DNA of 64,000 nucleotides from assembly GCF_001717585.1 (NCBI RefSeq), contig NZ_CP017042.1, positions 1,077,001-1,141,000 on the forward strand. Direction: 5' to 3'. This document shows positions 17,631 to 25,828 of the stretch, piece by piece; position 1 is the first letter of the stretch; the number at the start of each line of letters is the position of its first letter. The notes beneath the pieces were generated by a model, which was given only the letters and a program-made list of their open reading frames with translations, ran no database searches and was not told the origin of the DNA. Source of the DNA: Selenomonas sp. oral taxon 920. Lineage in GTDB: Bacteria; Bacillota; Negativicutes; Selenomonadales; Selenomonadaceae. A program made the translations under genes and the position numbers.

Positions 17631-18860
17631 TTGCAGAAGGAAAACCAGGCAAATCTTGCGCTTATCCTAAGCGTGATTGGCACAATCGGTACCGTAGGGC
17701 AGGGCTCCTCTCTTGTTGTTGCCACCCTTCATCACGGATTTTTGGCCGCAACAATTGGGGGGCTTGCGGATTGGTTTGCTGTGAAGGCGATCTTCGGTCG
17801 TCCGCTCGGTATAGCACATCGTACAGATATCCTGCGTCGTAACCGTGCGCGGATTATGGAATCGCTTGTGCGGTTCTCTGCGGATGATTTACTCAGCAAG
17901 CAGAACATTATGGACGTTGTTGAACGAGAGCAGATCGGAGCGCTCCTCGTGGAGTATTTGCAGCATCGTGGGGGTGGAGAGCGTCTCATTGAGGCGAGCA
18001 TCGACATTCTCCGTCACGTCGCCTCCGATGTGGACAGCCGCAGCATAGCAAAGGAACTAACACCCTATGTGATACAGGCACTTCATGAACTTCCATTGGA
18101 GGATAGCTTTGCGGAGTTGCTGAATGTTCTAACTGAGGAACCTCACGCTGATCGTATCTTTAATATGCTGGTTCGTATGGGATCACAGCTCATACGTACG
18201 CAGGTGTTTCAGGATATGCTCCGCGAGAATATTGCATCCATACGTATGGAATATGAAGGCGACGGAATGATTCGTGCCTTTGTCCTATCCTTTTTTGACG
18301 ATGCCATGATCGCGGAGTGGCTGACTGGGCGGTTGGAGGAGATCCTAACGTCGGCAATGCGCTCGGATGACAGGCGCCACAAGGAGGGGGTTCAATTACT
18401 CATCTCCTTTGTGGAAGGACTGCGCACAAATTCGAAGTTGTACGAGGAACTGCATCGCTATAAGCTGCATGTGATTGAACACCTCGAGATTGAGAACCTT
18501 CTCGCTGAATTCATAGAGCGCCGTATGAAGGGGCATCATGCCTTTTGGATTCCATATCTGAAGGAGCTTCTGAATGAGAAAATAGATGCTTTTGTGCATT
18601 CGGAAAGTTGGCGGAACCGTGCAGATCGGTGGATGAAGGAGCTTGCTGCGGGAGAGATAGAGAAGCATCACGAGATGATTGCAGACTTTGTCAGGGAATA
18701 TTTGAATCAAAAGACAGATGATGAACTCATTGCTTTTGTGGAGAGCAAGGTGCGCACCGACTTGCAGATGATTCGTGTGAACGGTGCCATCGTTGGTGCG
18801 TTTGTTGGAATGGGGTTGTCGCTTATCGTGAGATTTGCAGAAAGGATGTGGGGGTTATGA
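17631..18860 (+). CDS. DUF445 family membrane protein (first of two)
   Basis: A 409-residue member of the DUF445 family (E. coli YjiN group). Two hydrophobic regions frame the protein: residues ~8-40 (LALILSVIGTIGTVGQGSSL...) and the last ~25 (IRVNGAIVGAFVGMGLSLIV). Between them is a long helical part with the family core GGLADWFAVKAIFGRPLG and HRTDILRRNR, so the arrangement is membrane-soluble-membrane. The function is unknown. The start is TTG at 17631 with TGAGG 8 nt upstream, 10 nt after galU, so co-transcription is probable. Its stop overlaps the next start (ATGA). Confidence 0.82.
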   Translation: MQKENQANLALILSVIGTIGTVGQGSSLVVATLHHGFLAATIGGLADWFAVKAIFGRPLGIAHRTDILRRNRARIMESLVRFSADDLLSKQNIMDVVEREQIGALLVEYLQHRGGGERLIEASIDILRHVASDVDSRSIAKELTPYVIQALHELPLEDSFAELLNVLTEEPHADRIFNMLVRMGSQLIRTQVFQDMLRENIASIRMEYEGDGMIRAFVLSFFDDAMIAEWLTGRLEEILTSAMRSDDRRHKEGVQLLISFVEGLRTNSKLYEELHRYKLHVIEHLEIENLLAEFIERRMKGHHAFWIPYLKELLNEKIDAFVHSESWRNRADRWMKELAAGEIEKHHEMIADFVREYLNQKTDDELIAFVESKVRTDLQMIRVNGAIVGAFVGMGLSLIVRFAERMWGL

Positions 18861-20146
18861 CACGAACGTGGAACAAGGCGGATACGGCTCTGTTGACTTC
18901 CTTCGTATTCTTTCTGTTCGCCCTTGGATTACATCTATGGTTTTCTGCGGTACTTTGGGCGGAGGGTCTGCTCATGGTCAGTGAGGCGGCTCTGGTTGGC
19001 GGAGTTGCAGACTGGTTTGCCGTCACGGCACTCTTTCGAAAGCCTCTGGGGTTTCCTTACCATACAGCCATATTGCCGCGCAGACGGGACAACTTTATCC
19101 ATGCGATCACCATTATGGTGCAAAAGGAATTTTTTTCCCGTCGGAAGATTTTTCGACATATTGAAAAGATTCATCTGATTCCGATGCTGCAGGAGTTTTT
19201 GCATAAAAAAAAGACGGAAGAGCAGTTGACCGGAACAGTCCTTCACTTTGTCCGTGCAGCATTTTTTCGAAAAAACAATAAAAAGGTAATTTCCTATCTG
19301 TCTGTACGGTTCAAAAATTTACTTTTGCGTGAGGATCCGTCAGAGCTCATGAATCGCTTTGCTGCGCTGTCCAGAACAAATGCATGGGCTCAGCAGATGC
19401 TCTCCCGCATTTCCCTGCTCCTCGCGCGAGAGGTATCCACAGAGGAGACGCGGCAGTCCATTCGGGAGGTGCTTGCGGAACTCGAGCGGGAAAAGATTGG
19501 TGTCGGTTTTTTATCGCGTCTGCTTGAGGTGACGAATACAGTCAATCTCGACGAGGGCGCAGATCTGATTCAGAGACATACCTGCAACATTTTGGAAGAA
19601 TTTGGAAGAGACGGATCTCCATTACAGGAAAATGCGATTGCACTCATCCATGACTGCTTGTTGGAGCTGCAGCAGGACAATGAGCTTCTGCAGCTTGTAC
19701 GCGAACTGCAGGAACGACTTTCTCGTGAGCTTCCAATTGATGAAACGCTCACGCGTCTCTTTCATGGTATGCGGAAACACTTCCAGATGGATTTAAAGCG
19801 GGAAGTCGATCCGATCGAGGAGCATATGCCGGAGTTCTATATGCATTTGCGGAGCATCCTACACGTTGAATATCAGCATATGCTCTATCTGGTTGAGACG
19901 CATCCAGAGCTGCAGAAGATCATCGCAAAGGTACTCTATGACCTCTTGGCACGCTCTGCGCTCCACGCACAGACGCTCGTTGGTGTTATTGTCGGCAATG
20001 TTCTGTCCCGTCTCACAGACGATGAACTCAATCATCTCATCTATGACAAGGTAGAGCAGGATCTCTTGTGGATTCGGGTCAATGGCTCTCTCGTCGGCGG
20101 CTGTATTGGACTCCTGCTTTTTATCTCTATGAATCTGCTTGCGTAA
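18857..20146 (+). CDS. DUF445 family membrane protein (second of two)
   Basis: 429 residues, the same domain order as the preceding gene: N-terminal membrane helices (residues ~12-35), core GGVADWFAVTALFRKPLG and YHTAILPRRR, a long charged helical middle, and a C-terminal IRVNGSLVGGCIGLLLFIS helix. The two are clearly paralogous but diverged outside the core. ATG at 18857 overlaps the previous TGA; an in-frame GTG at 18848 is less likely. The stop TAA (20144-20146) abuts the stop of the convergent rrf2 gene with no gap. Co-expression suggests a heteromer or division of labour, which is an inference. Confidence 0.82.
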   Translation: MTRTWNKADTALLTSFVFFLFALGLHLWFSAVLWAEGLLMVSEAALVGGVADWFAVTALFRKPLGFPYHTAILPRRRDNFIHAITIMVQKEFFSRRKIFRHIEKIHLIPMLQEFLHKKKTEEQLTGTVLHFVRAAFFRKNNKKVISYLSVRFKNLLLREDPSELMNRFAALSRTNAWAQQMLSRISLLLAREVSTEETRQSIREVLAELEREKIGVGFLSRLLEVTNTVNLDEGADLIQRHTCNILEEFGRDGSPLQENAIALIHDCLLELQQDNELLQLVRELQERLSRELPIDETLTRLFHGMRKHFQMDLKREVDPIEEHMPEFYMHLRSILHVEYQHMLYLVETHPELQKIIAKVLYDLLARSALHAQTLVGVIVGNVLSRLTDDELNHLIYDKVEQDLLWIRVNGSLVGGCIGLLLFISMNLLA

Positions 20147-20590
20147 TCAGATAAAGTACATGAGATTCTCATTGCTCTCCTCACGGTTCAGTGCCGTAAG
20201 GAGATCTTCCAATGAGATGCCATTCAGTGTCTCGTATATACTTTTATCCAGCACATCAAAGACCGTACGGGAGAGGATATGATTGAGCGGCTCCATTTTT
20301 TCGGATGCTGCTCCGGTCTTTTCGATCAGGGAGATCTCAATAGAGGAGAGAATGTCATAGGCTGTAATCTGACGCGGCTGGCGGGAGAGCTGATACCCTC
20401 CCTGAGAGCCCTTAATCGAGTTGACAAGCTTGCTGCGCTTGAGAAGGGAAAACACCTGCTCAAGGTATATTTTAGAGATACCAAGATGATCAGAAATGCT
20501 GATGATCGTAATGGGGGAGGAGGTTTCGTAGTTGCGTGCGAGATATACCATAGCAGCAATTCCATAGCGTCCTTTTGCGGAGATTTTCAT
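20147..20590 (-). CDS. Rrf2 family transcriptional regulator without cysteines
   Basis: 147 residues with the Rrf2 winged-helix start MKISAKGRYGIAAMVYLA, the recognition region ISKIYLEQVFSLLKRSKLV and the wing KGSQGGYQLSR. Family members IscR, NsrR and CymR sense Fe-S, NO or cysteine status. Here there is no cysteine at all, so no Fe-S cluster can be bound by Cys ligands; a CymR-like or ligand-free mode is more likely. It has its own strong promoter at 20632-20660. No obvious target operon is next to it. The stop adjoins the convergent DUF445 gene with zero spacing. Confidence 0.88.
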   Translation of the reverse strand: MKISAKGRYGIAAMVYLARNYETSSPITIISISDHLGISKIYLEQVFSLLKRSKLVNSIKGSQGGYQLSRQPRQITAYDILSSIEISLIEKTGAASEKMEPLNHILSRTVFDVLDKSIYETLNGISLEDLLTALNREESNENLMYFI

Positions 20591-20631
20591 TGACTCATCC
20601 TCTTTCCATAAAACATAGTTTTTCTATTGAT

Positions 20632-20660
20632 ATAATATGTTAAAAATAAAAAAATGTCAA
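20632..20660 (-). promoter_or_regulatory. Promoter of the rrf2-family gene
   Basis: On the minus strand TTGACA (20660-20655), a 17-nt AT-only spacer except one C, and TATTAT (20637-20632). This is the best consensus -35 in the window. Rrf2 proteins often autoregulate, but no operator was identified. Confidence 0.75.
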
Positions 20661-20695
20661 ACAAAAAATCCCTTCTCGTATGAGGAAGGGATTTT
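20661..20695 (-). terminator. Terminator of rplM-rpsI
   Basis: AAAATCCCTT and AAGGGATTTT arms (20686-20695 and 20665-20674 in minus-strand order) with a CTC/GAG extension, followed on the minus strand by T-rich TTTTTTGT. It lies directly upstream of the rrf2 promoter. Confidence 0.85.
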
Positions 20696-20712
20696 GTATT
20701 ACAGATATAATC

Positions 20713-21105
20713 TCAACGCTTCGAGAATTGGGATGCCTTACGTGCCTTCTTGAGACCGTACTTGCGACGTTCCTTCTCACGCGGATCACGCGTGACGAAG
20801 CCTGCTTTTTTGAGAGCAGGGCGCAGTTCTGCATCCATTTCGATGAGTGCACGCGTAATGCCATGGCGAATTGCACCGGCCTGACCAGATGCACCACCGC
20901 CGGATACGTTGGCAATCACATCGTATTTATCAACTGTTTCGGTCAGATTGAGCGGCTGACGAACGATCAGTTCGAGCGTCTTCAGACCAAAGTATTCTGC
21001 CATTTCACGACCGTTGATCGTAACCTTGCCGTCGCCCGGAACGAGGCGAACGCGTGCAACTGAGGTCTTGCGGCGACCCGTGCCGTAGTAAGTGACTTGT
21101 GCCAT
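20713..21105 (-). CDS. rpsI: 30S ribosomal protein S9
   Basis: 130 residues, normal length. Conserved features are [16 protein letters not shown] at the N-terminus, [15 protein letters not shown] in the middle and the basic tail [18 protein letters not shown]-type ending in KR, which reaches the P-site tRNA in the ribosome. It follows rplM in the usual L13-S9 operon with a 26-nt gap and is followed by a terminator. Confidence 0.97.
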   Translation of the reverse strand: MAQVTYYGTGRRKTSVARVRLVPGDGKVTINGREMAEYFGLKTLELIVRQPLNLTETVDKYDVIANVSGGGASGQAGAIRHGITRALIEMDAELRPALKKAGFVTRDPREKERRKYGLKKARKASQFSKR

Positions 21106-21131
21106 CGAACAGATTCCTCCTTTTACGAAAC

Positions 21132-21572
21132 TCAGCGAATATCAAACGCCAGCGATTCGGGCTTCTGTGCTGCATGGGGATGCTCGGGACCGACGTAAAC
21201 ATTCAGCTTACGGAAGATCTGTGCGCCGAGGCTGTTCTTCGGCAGCATACCCTTGACAGCGTGTTCGATGACGCGGGTCGGAAAGCGATCGAGCATCTGA
21301 CCGGCAGTCGTAAAGGTCGTGCCGCCCTGATAGCCGGAGTGACGGAAGTAGGTCTTGTCCGTCAGCTTCTTTCCCGTGAACTTGACTTTCTCAGCATTGA
21401 TAACGATGACATAATCGCCGGTATCAACGTGCGGCGTGTAGATGGGCTTGTTCTTGCCGCGCAGAACCTTTGCAATCTCTGCCGCAAGACGGCCGACTGT
21501 CTGATTCTCGGCATCTACAACATACCACTTGCGTTCAATATCGGCGGCTTTCGCCATAACCGTGGTTTTCAC
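21132..21572 (-). CDS. rplM: 50S ribosomal protein L13
   Basis: 146 residues. Conserved parts are [31 protein letters not shown] and [14 protein letters not shown]. The start is taken as GTG at 21572, preceded by GGGGGG, giving [16 protein letters not shown] as in other Firmicutes; a longer frame back to 21623 would run into the leader. The promoter at 21678-21706 predicts a ~100-nt leader, in which L13-S9 operons of Firmicutes sometimes carry an autoregulatory structure. Confidence 0.96.
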   Translation of the reverse strand: MKTTVMAKAADIERKWYVVDAENQTVGRLAAEIAKVLRGKNKPIYTPHVDTGDYVIVINAEKVKFTGKKLTDKTYFRHSGYQGGTTFTTAGQMLDRFPTRVIEHAVKGMLPKNSLGAQIFRKLNVYVGPEHPHAAQKPESLAFDIR

Positions 21573-21677
21573 GTAATTCCCCCCTATGAGAGTAAGAGCA
21601 TTCAATATGTAGAGTTGATGCAATATCCGCTCATGCCTCCGGGGCTAATGGATACATGAAAAATATCACACGTTGCT

Positions 21678-21706
21678 ATTCTAAAAAATTTTGACTGGAA
21701 TGTCAA
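21678..21706 (-). promoter_or_regulatory. Promoter of rplM-rpsI
   Basis: On the minus strand TTGACA (21706-21701), a 17-nt spacer and TAGAAT (21683-21678). The -35 hexamer contains the TGA stop codon (21705-21703) of the upstream aminotransferase gene. Confidence 0.75.
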
Positions 21707-22944
21707 GGCATTTTATCCATTGCGTACTTTACTTTTTCTGCGATGCCGCACATTTTTTTCTTTGGCACGGAGCAAGCCGCAATACGTACGCCCATTTTCA
21801 GAGGTACAGCGAAAATGAGATCCTCGTGGAGCAGGTTGCAGACCGCCTGCGGATCTGCTGCCGGAATGGCGAGGAAGAAACCGCCCTTATAGGGGAGTGC
21901 GGGAAGTCCGCACTGTGCCGCTTCCTGCATAAAGATATCGCCGCGTTCCTGCACGAGGTGATAGAGTGCATCCCGTTCCGCCTCGTATGAGGCATAGGCA
22001 GTCTTGTCCTGTTGGATACGCGTCAGGAGTGTCATCGCACCGCGGTTGATGTTCGACCACGTCGCTCGTGCCGCATACTTGCTGATCTCGCCGAACTCAT
22101 CGATGACTGCCTTGCTCGAAGAGAGCGCGATCAGTGCACCGCAGCGCTGTCCATAGAACGTGTATGCCTTGGACATGGAGAAGGAAAAGAGCGTCAGGAT
22201 GTTTTCCGGCAGATTGGAGAACTTCTGCATAAAGGCGCGTGCTTCGTGCTTTTCTCCCGCAAAGTCGATGTAGGCGATGTCGACGAGCAGATGGATTTTC
22301 TTTCCTGCAGCGGCATGTTTCTTCACGCAGTCCAGCACATGATCCCAGTCCTCGGAGGAGAGGCTGTACCCTGTTGGATTGTGTGCCGGTGTATTGAGGA
22401 TGATGAGCAGACTTTCCTGCTTCTTGAGGAGTGCGTCAACCGAGGCTGCAAATGCCGTATGGTTGAAGTTGTTTGCCTCATCAAAGAGTTGGAAGTTTGT
22501 CACAGAGGAGCCAAGTTCCTGACAGATGACATTGTACGTTCCCCAGAACCAATCTGAGGTGAGCACCTGATCGCCCTTTTCCACATAGTTGTCGACAGCA
22601 GTACGCAGTGCGCCCGTTCCGCCTGCAGTTGCAATCGCACCAAGATATCCTGTGGGACGGTTTCCGGCAAATGTGATGTCGATCGCTGCCTCCAGATATT
22701 CCGGAAGCCCCGAGATCGGTGCGTAGGCAATATAATCCTCCACGGGCAGGGAGCGGAAGACGCGCTCGACCGTGGGGAGATGGGCGAGTTTTCCGGCATC
22801 GTCCATCACCGCGCCAATGGTTGCGTTCACAACGCATTCCTCGCCGTGTTCGGCGACTGCGGCGCGGCATGCCGCAGCAGCACCGAAAATTGCGTCCTTC
22901 AGTCTCCTTGATGCTGCGTGTGATGCCGCCATCTGAATAGCCAT
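21703..22944 (-). CDS. Class I/II aminotransferase (aspartate/aromatic type)
   Basis: A PLP enzyme of 413 residues. Seen: TAGGTGALRTAV (cofactor phosphate binding), NTPAHNPTGYSLS (substrate Asn region), and FSMSKAYTFYGQRCGALI with the Schiff-base Lys of SMSK. The C-terminal region ending GVRIAACSVPKKKM carries the carboxylate-binding Arg. These resemble the AspC/TyrB type more than the typical Firmicute AspB. The ATG at 22944 is used, with AGGAG 10 nt upstream. It is followed by rplM and preceded by lysC on the same strand; making aspartate for lysC would be sensible but is inferred. Substrate specificity is not known. Confidence 0.85.
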   Translation of the reverse strand: MAIQMAASHAASRRLKDAIFGAAAACRAAVAEHGEECVVNATIGAVMDDAGKLAHLPTVERVFRSLPVEDYIAYAPISGLPEYLEAAIDITFAGNRPTGYLGAIATAGGTGALRTAVDNYVEKGDQVLTSDWFWGTYNVICQELGSSVTNFQLFDEANNFNHTAFAASVDALLKKQESLLIILNTPAHNPTGYSLSSEDWDHVLDCVKKHAAAGKKIHLLVDIAYIDFAGEKHEARAFMQKFSNLPENILTLFSFSMSKAYTFYGQRCGALIALSSSKAVIDEFGEISKYAARATWSNINRGAMTLLTRIQQDKTAYASYEAERDALYHLVQERGDIFMQEAAQCGLPALPYKGGFFLAIPAADPQAVCNLLHEDLIFAVPLKMGVRIAACSVPKKKMCGIAEKVKYAMDKMP

Positions 22945-22969
22945 GTGTATACGCTCTCCTTTTCGTTTT

Positions 22970-23031
22970 GAAAGCACGGATCGAGTGAAACCCTCCGACA
23001 GAGCGACAGGGGTTCAATAATCCGTGCTTTC
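22970..23031 (-). promoter_or_regulatory. Two-tier hairpin in the leader of the aminotransferase gene
   Basis: A perfect 12-bp outer stem, GAAAGCACGGAT (22970-22981) against ATCCGTGCTTTC (23020-23031). An inner stem TGAAACCCT (22986-22994) pairs with AGGGGTTCA (23008-23016) with one mismatch. It lies between the promoter (23048-23076) and the ribosome-binding site, so it is in the 5' untranslated RNA. It has no U-run, so it is not a simple terminator. It did not match a riboswitch class known to me. Confidence 0.6.
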
Positions 23032-23047
23032 CCTAAAATGCACTATG

Positions 23048-23076
23048 ATGATAGCGCGTTGTTCTGTTTATGTCCA
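23048..23076 (-). promoter_or_regulatory. Promoter of the aminotransferase gene
   Basis: On the minus strand TGGACA (23076-23071), a 17-nt spacer and TATCAT (23053-23048). It predicts a start near 23041 and a ~95-nt leader. Confidence 0.55.
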
Positions 23077-23104
23077 CAGGATATATAGGTGTATACAAGT
23101 ATTC

Positions 23105-24334
23105 TTATGAGTTCGGGAAGAACTCATCGTGAATGCGGTTGACTGCGTCCTTCACACTGCCGCCCTTGATGAGACAGGAGATGCTGATCTCCGACGTACT
23201 GATGATCTCAATATTGATTTCGGCGTTTGAGAGTGCGCCGAACATACGCGAGGCGATTCCGGGGCTGCCGAGCATTCCCGCACCGACAATCGAGATCTTT
23301 GCGACATCGTTGTCGATGGCGACAGCGGAGGCCTTGATTTCTGCAGAGATGCCCTCGACGACCTGTTTTGCTTCCTCCGCATCGATGGTAGCGACGGTAA
23401 AGACCATATCGGTCATATTGGATTCGGCACTGCGAATGCTCTGCACGATCATATCCACGTCAATGTTGGCATCTGCAAGTGCGGAGAAGATCTTGTGTGC
23501 AACCCCGGGGACGTTGGAGACACCGAGAACGGTGATCTTGGAGACGTGTTCGTCATGGGTAACGCCGCGAATGATAAAGGATTTTTCTTCCACTGTGTAT
23601 TCCTCCCTAATGATAGTTCCCGGTTCTGACGTGAAGGTTGAACGGACGTGAATGGGGATACCATAGAGTTGTCCCATCTCCACGGAGCGTAGCTGCATGA
23701 CACCTGCACCAAGACGCGCCATCTCAAGCATTTCGTTGTAGGTAATTTCACGCATACGACGTGCACCCTTTGCAATGCGCGGATCTGCAGAATAGATCCC
23801 GTCGACATCTGTGAAGATCTCGCAAGTATCCGCACCGATTGCGCCCGCTATCGCGACAGCGGACGTGTCTGAGCCGCCACGCCCGAGTGTCACGGGATTG
23901 CCTTCCGCATCCGTTCCTTGGAATCCCGCAATGACAACGATATTGCCCTTGTCCAGCTCCTCGTGCACACGCTTTGGCTCAAGACCTAGAATACGCCCCT
24001 TCGTATGTGCGCTGTCGGTCCTCATGCCTGCCATTGCGCCCGTAAGGGAGATAGCAGGTTGTCCCAAGGAGCGGAATGCCATCGCAAGGAGTGCGATGGA
24101 GACCTGTTCGCCCGTCGTCATGAGCATATCCATCTCGCGTGCATAATGATAGGGGCTCTCTACAACCTCGCCCGCGAGGGCGATGAGATCATCCGTCGTG
24201 TCGCCCATGGCCGAAACAACCATGACAATACGATCATCGGGGGCTTTCTCACTCAGAATTCGCTTTGCTACATTTTTGATTTTTTCAGGCGTAGCCACCG
24301 AGCTTCCGCCGAACTTCTTTACAATTAGTGCCAT
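23105..24334 (-). CDS. lysC: Aspartate kinase LysC
   Basis: Phosphorylates aspartate, the first step towards lysine, threonine and methionine. 409 residues: kinase domain with KKFGGSSVATPEKI (6-19) and DTSAVAIAGAIGADTCEIFTDVDG, then two ACT regulatory domains (ITVLGVSNVPGVAHKIFSAL and ISIVGAGMLGSPGIASRMFG). The single-chain, two-ACT layout matches lysine- or lysine-plus-threonine-inhibited enzymes. The ATG at 24334 follows GGGGGAC. A leader of only ~50 nt follows from the promoter, too short for a lysine riboswitch. Confidence 0.94.
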   Translation of the reverse strand: MALIVKKFGGSSVATPEKIKNVAKRILSEKAPDDRIVMVVSAMGDTTDDLIALAGEVVESPYHYAREMDMLMTTGEQVSIALLAMAFRSLGQPAISLTGAMAGMRTDSAHTKGRILGLEPKRVHEELDKGNIVVIAGFQGTDAEGNPVTLGRGGSDTSAVAIAGAIGADTCEIFTDVDGIYSADPRIAKGARRMREITYNEMLEMARLGAGVMQLRSVEMGQLYGIPIHVRSTFTSEPGTIIREEYTVEEKSFIIRGVTHDEHVSKITVLGVSNVPGVAHKIFSALADANIDVDMIVQSIRSAESNMTDMVFTVATIDAEEAKQVVEGISAEIKASAVAIDNDVAKISIVGAGMLGSPGIASRMFGALSNAEINIEIISTSEISISCLIKGGSVKDAVNRIHDEFFPNS

Positions 24335-24387
24335 ATAATGTCCCCCTATGGATTGATATGATTCCCATAATGGTGAATGCTTAACGC

Positions 24388-24416
24388 ATTATACAATGAA
24401 AACAGAGGACTGTCTA
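24388..24416 (-). promoter_or_regulatory. Promoter of lysC
   Basis: On the minus strand TAGACA (24416-24411), a 17-nt spacer and TATAAT (24393-24388). The direct repeat of the nearby MITE-type element begins 2 nt from the -35 box. Confidence 0.65.
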
Positions 24417-24421
24417 GTAAA

Positions 24422-24583
24422 GGAAGCACTGATAAATTCAGCCACGCCATCTTGACGTATCTTTTTTGCCCGCACTGTGTCGACAAATCCTCCACATAGC
24501 CCTTGCTATGCGTCCGGTTTGTCTCCTTGTTCGGACGAAAAAATCTACGCCAATCTGATGGACTTCATTTTATCAGCGATTCC
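24422..24583 (-). mobile_element. MITE-type element, copy 2
   Basis: A 162-bp non-coding element in reverse orientation between fba and lysC, flanked by the exact 4-bp repeat TAAA (24418-24421 and 24584-24587). Ends read GGAAGCACTGATAAATTCAG on the plus strand and GGAATCGCTGATAAAATGAA on the minus strand (15 of 20 positions equal). It differs from copy 3 by six substitutions and one 1-nt indel. Internal stems: CGTCCG/CGGACG, CATAGC/GCTATG and ACGT/GCGT, plus the palindrome TGTCGACA. The other parts of the 352-nt gap are the fba terminator and the lysC promoter. Confidence 0.85.
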
Positions 24584-24611
24584 TAAACAGAATGCAAATG
24601 TGCAGGGACAG

Positions 24612-24660
24612 GGATAAAAATATGACCTTACTCCATGCAGTGCACAGAGTAAGGTCATAT
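24612..24660 (-). terminator. Terminator of fba
   Basis: A perfect 14-bp stem, ATATGACCTTACTC (24620-24633) with GAGTAAGGTCATAT (24647-24660), 13-nt loop, followed on the minus strand by TTTTTATC. Confidence 0.9.
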
Positions 24661-24686
24661 AAAGATTTTGTTAAGGCAACGAGAAA

Positions 24687-25685
24687 TTACTTGTTCTGGT
24701 CAATGAGTGCCTGAACTTCGGCAGCCTTGCCATCGGAGCCGAGTACCTCTTTGATCTTGTGGGAAACAAGTTCCTTGATATAGCTGCGGCCATCGGTCAG
24801 ATACTGACGCGGGTCGAAGTGTGCCGGCTCCTTCTTGAAGTGCTCGCGAATACCTGCGGTCATCGCGAGACGGAGGTCGGAGTCGATGTTGATCTTGCAG
24901 ACGGAGGACTTTGCCGCACGGCGCAGCTGATCCTCGGGGATGCCGACGGCATCCGGCATATGTCCGCCATTCTCGTTGATGATCTTTACATACTTCGGAA
25001 TGACGGAGGAAGCGCCGTGGAGCACGATGGGGAAACCAGGAATGCGCTTCTCAATCTCCTCAAGAATATCGAAGCGAAGTGGGGGCGGTACGAGAACGCC
25101 GTCTGCATTGCGCGTGCACTGATCCGGCGTGAACTTAAATGCGCCGTGTGAGGTGCCGATCGCGATGGCAAGGGAGTCAACGCCTGTCTTCTCAACGAAG
25201 TCCTGTACTTCCTCGGGTTTCGTATAGGAGGCGTCCTCGGCGGAGACGTTGACATCGTCCTCAATGCCTGCAAGCTGACCGAGCTCGGCCTCAACGACAA
25301 CGCCGTGTGCGTGTGCGTACTCGGCAACGCGCTTTGCAAGCGCAACGTTCTCGGCGTACGGGAGGTGGGAGCCATCGATCATGACGGATGTGAACCCGCC
25401 GTCGATGCAGGACTTGCAGATATCGAAGTCTGCACCATGGTCGAGGTGCAGAGCGATGGGGATGTCGTTGATTTCGAGTGCAGCCTTGACGAGATGGACA
25501 AGATACTCATGACGAGCATATTTGCGCGCACCTGCAGAAACCTGCAGAATCAGAGGGGACTTGAGCTCTCCCGCAGCATCTGTAATGCCCTGAACGATCT
25601 CCATGTTGTTGACGTTGAAAGCACCGATGGCGTAGCCGCCCTCGTAGGCTTTCTTAAACATTTCTTTTGTTCCGACAAGTGGCAT
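24687..25685 (-). CDS. fba: Class II fructose-bisphosphate aldolase
   Basis: Zinc-dependent aldolase of glycolysis and gluconeogenesis that splits fructose 1,6-bisphosphate. 332 residues: ALHLDHGADF (zinc-binding His and catalytic Asp, near residue 78), VEAELGQLAGIEDD, AIAIGTSHGAFKF and VLHGASSVIP, all diagnostic. The start has a TTACCCCC complement, that is GGGGGTAAT, upstream. Monocistronic, divergent from smc, ending at a strong terminator. A tagatose- or 6-phospho-5-dehydro-2-deoxygluconate-aldolase role is less likely without neighbouring sugar genes. Confidence 0.92.
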   Translation of the reverse strand: MPLVGTKEMFKKAYEGGYAIGAFNVNNMEIVQGITDAAGELKSPLILQVSAGARKYARHEYLVHLVKAALEINDIPIALHLDHGADFDICKSCIDGGFTSVMIDGSHLPYAENVALAKRVAEYAHAHGVVVEAELGQLAGIEDDVNVSAEDASYTKPEEVQDFVEKTGVDSLAIAIGTSHGAFKFTPDQCTRNADGVLVPPPLRFDILEEIEKRIPGFPIVLHGASSVIPKYVKIINENGGHMPDAVGIPEDQLRRAAKSSVCKINIDSDLRLAMTAGIREHFKKEPAHFDPRQYLTDGRSYIKELVSHKIKEVLGSDGKAAEVQALIDQNK

Positions 25686-25730
25686 GTGATTACCCCCTAT
25701 TAAAGCTAAAAGAATCTCACGAACGATTTC

Positions 25731-25739
25731 ATTATAACA
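25731..25739 (-). promoter_or_regulatory. Extended -10 promoter of fba
   Basis: On the minus strand TGTTATAAT: TATAAT at 25736-25731 with an upstream TG (extended -10). No good -35 is present at 16-18 nt. Confidence 0.45.
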
Positions 25740-25766
25740 TAGTTTATTTGCGTAAGATACAGTTTT

Positions 25767-25795
25767 TTGAAATTTCCCATGTGTTCTGTTATAAT
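25767..25795 (+). promoter_or_regulatory. Promoter of the smc operon
   Basis: TTGAAA (25767-25772), a 17-nt spacer and a perfect TATAAT (25790-25795), 33 nt before the smc start. Confidence 0.75.
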
Positions 25796-25828
25796 GAGTG
25801 AACTAATTTGCAAAGGCAGGTGCGTTGC

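Noticed and set aside
24335-24400. Lysine riboswitch before lysC
   Set aside because: The promoter leaves only about 50 nt of leader, far less than the ~170-nt lysine riboswitch.
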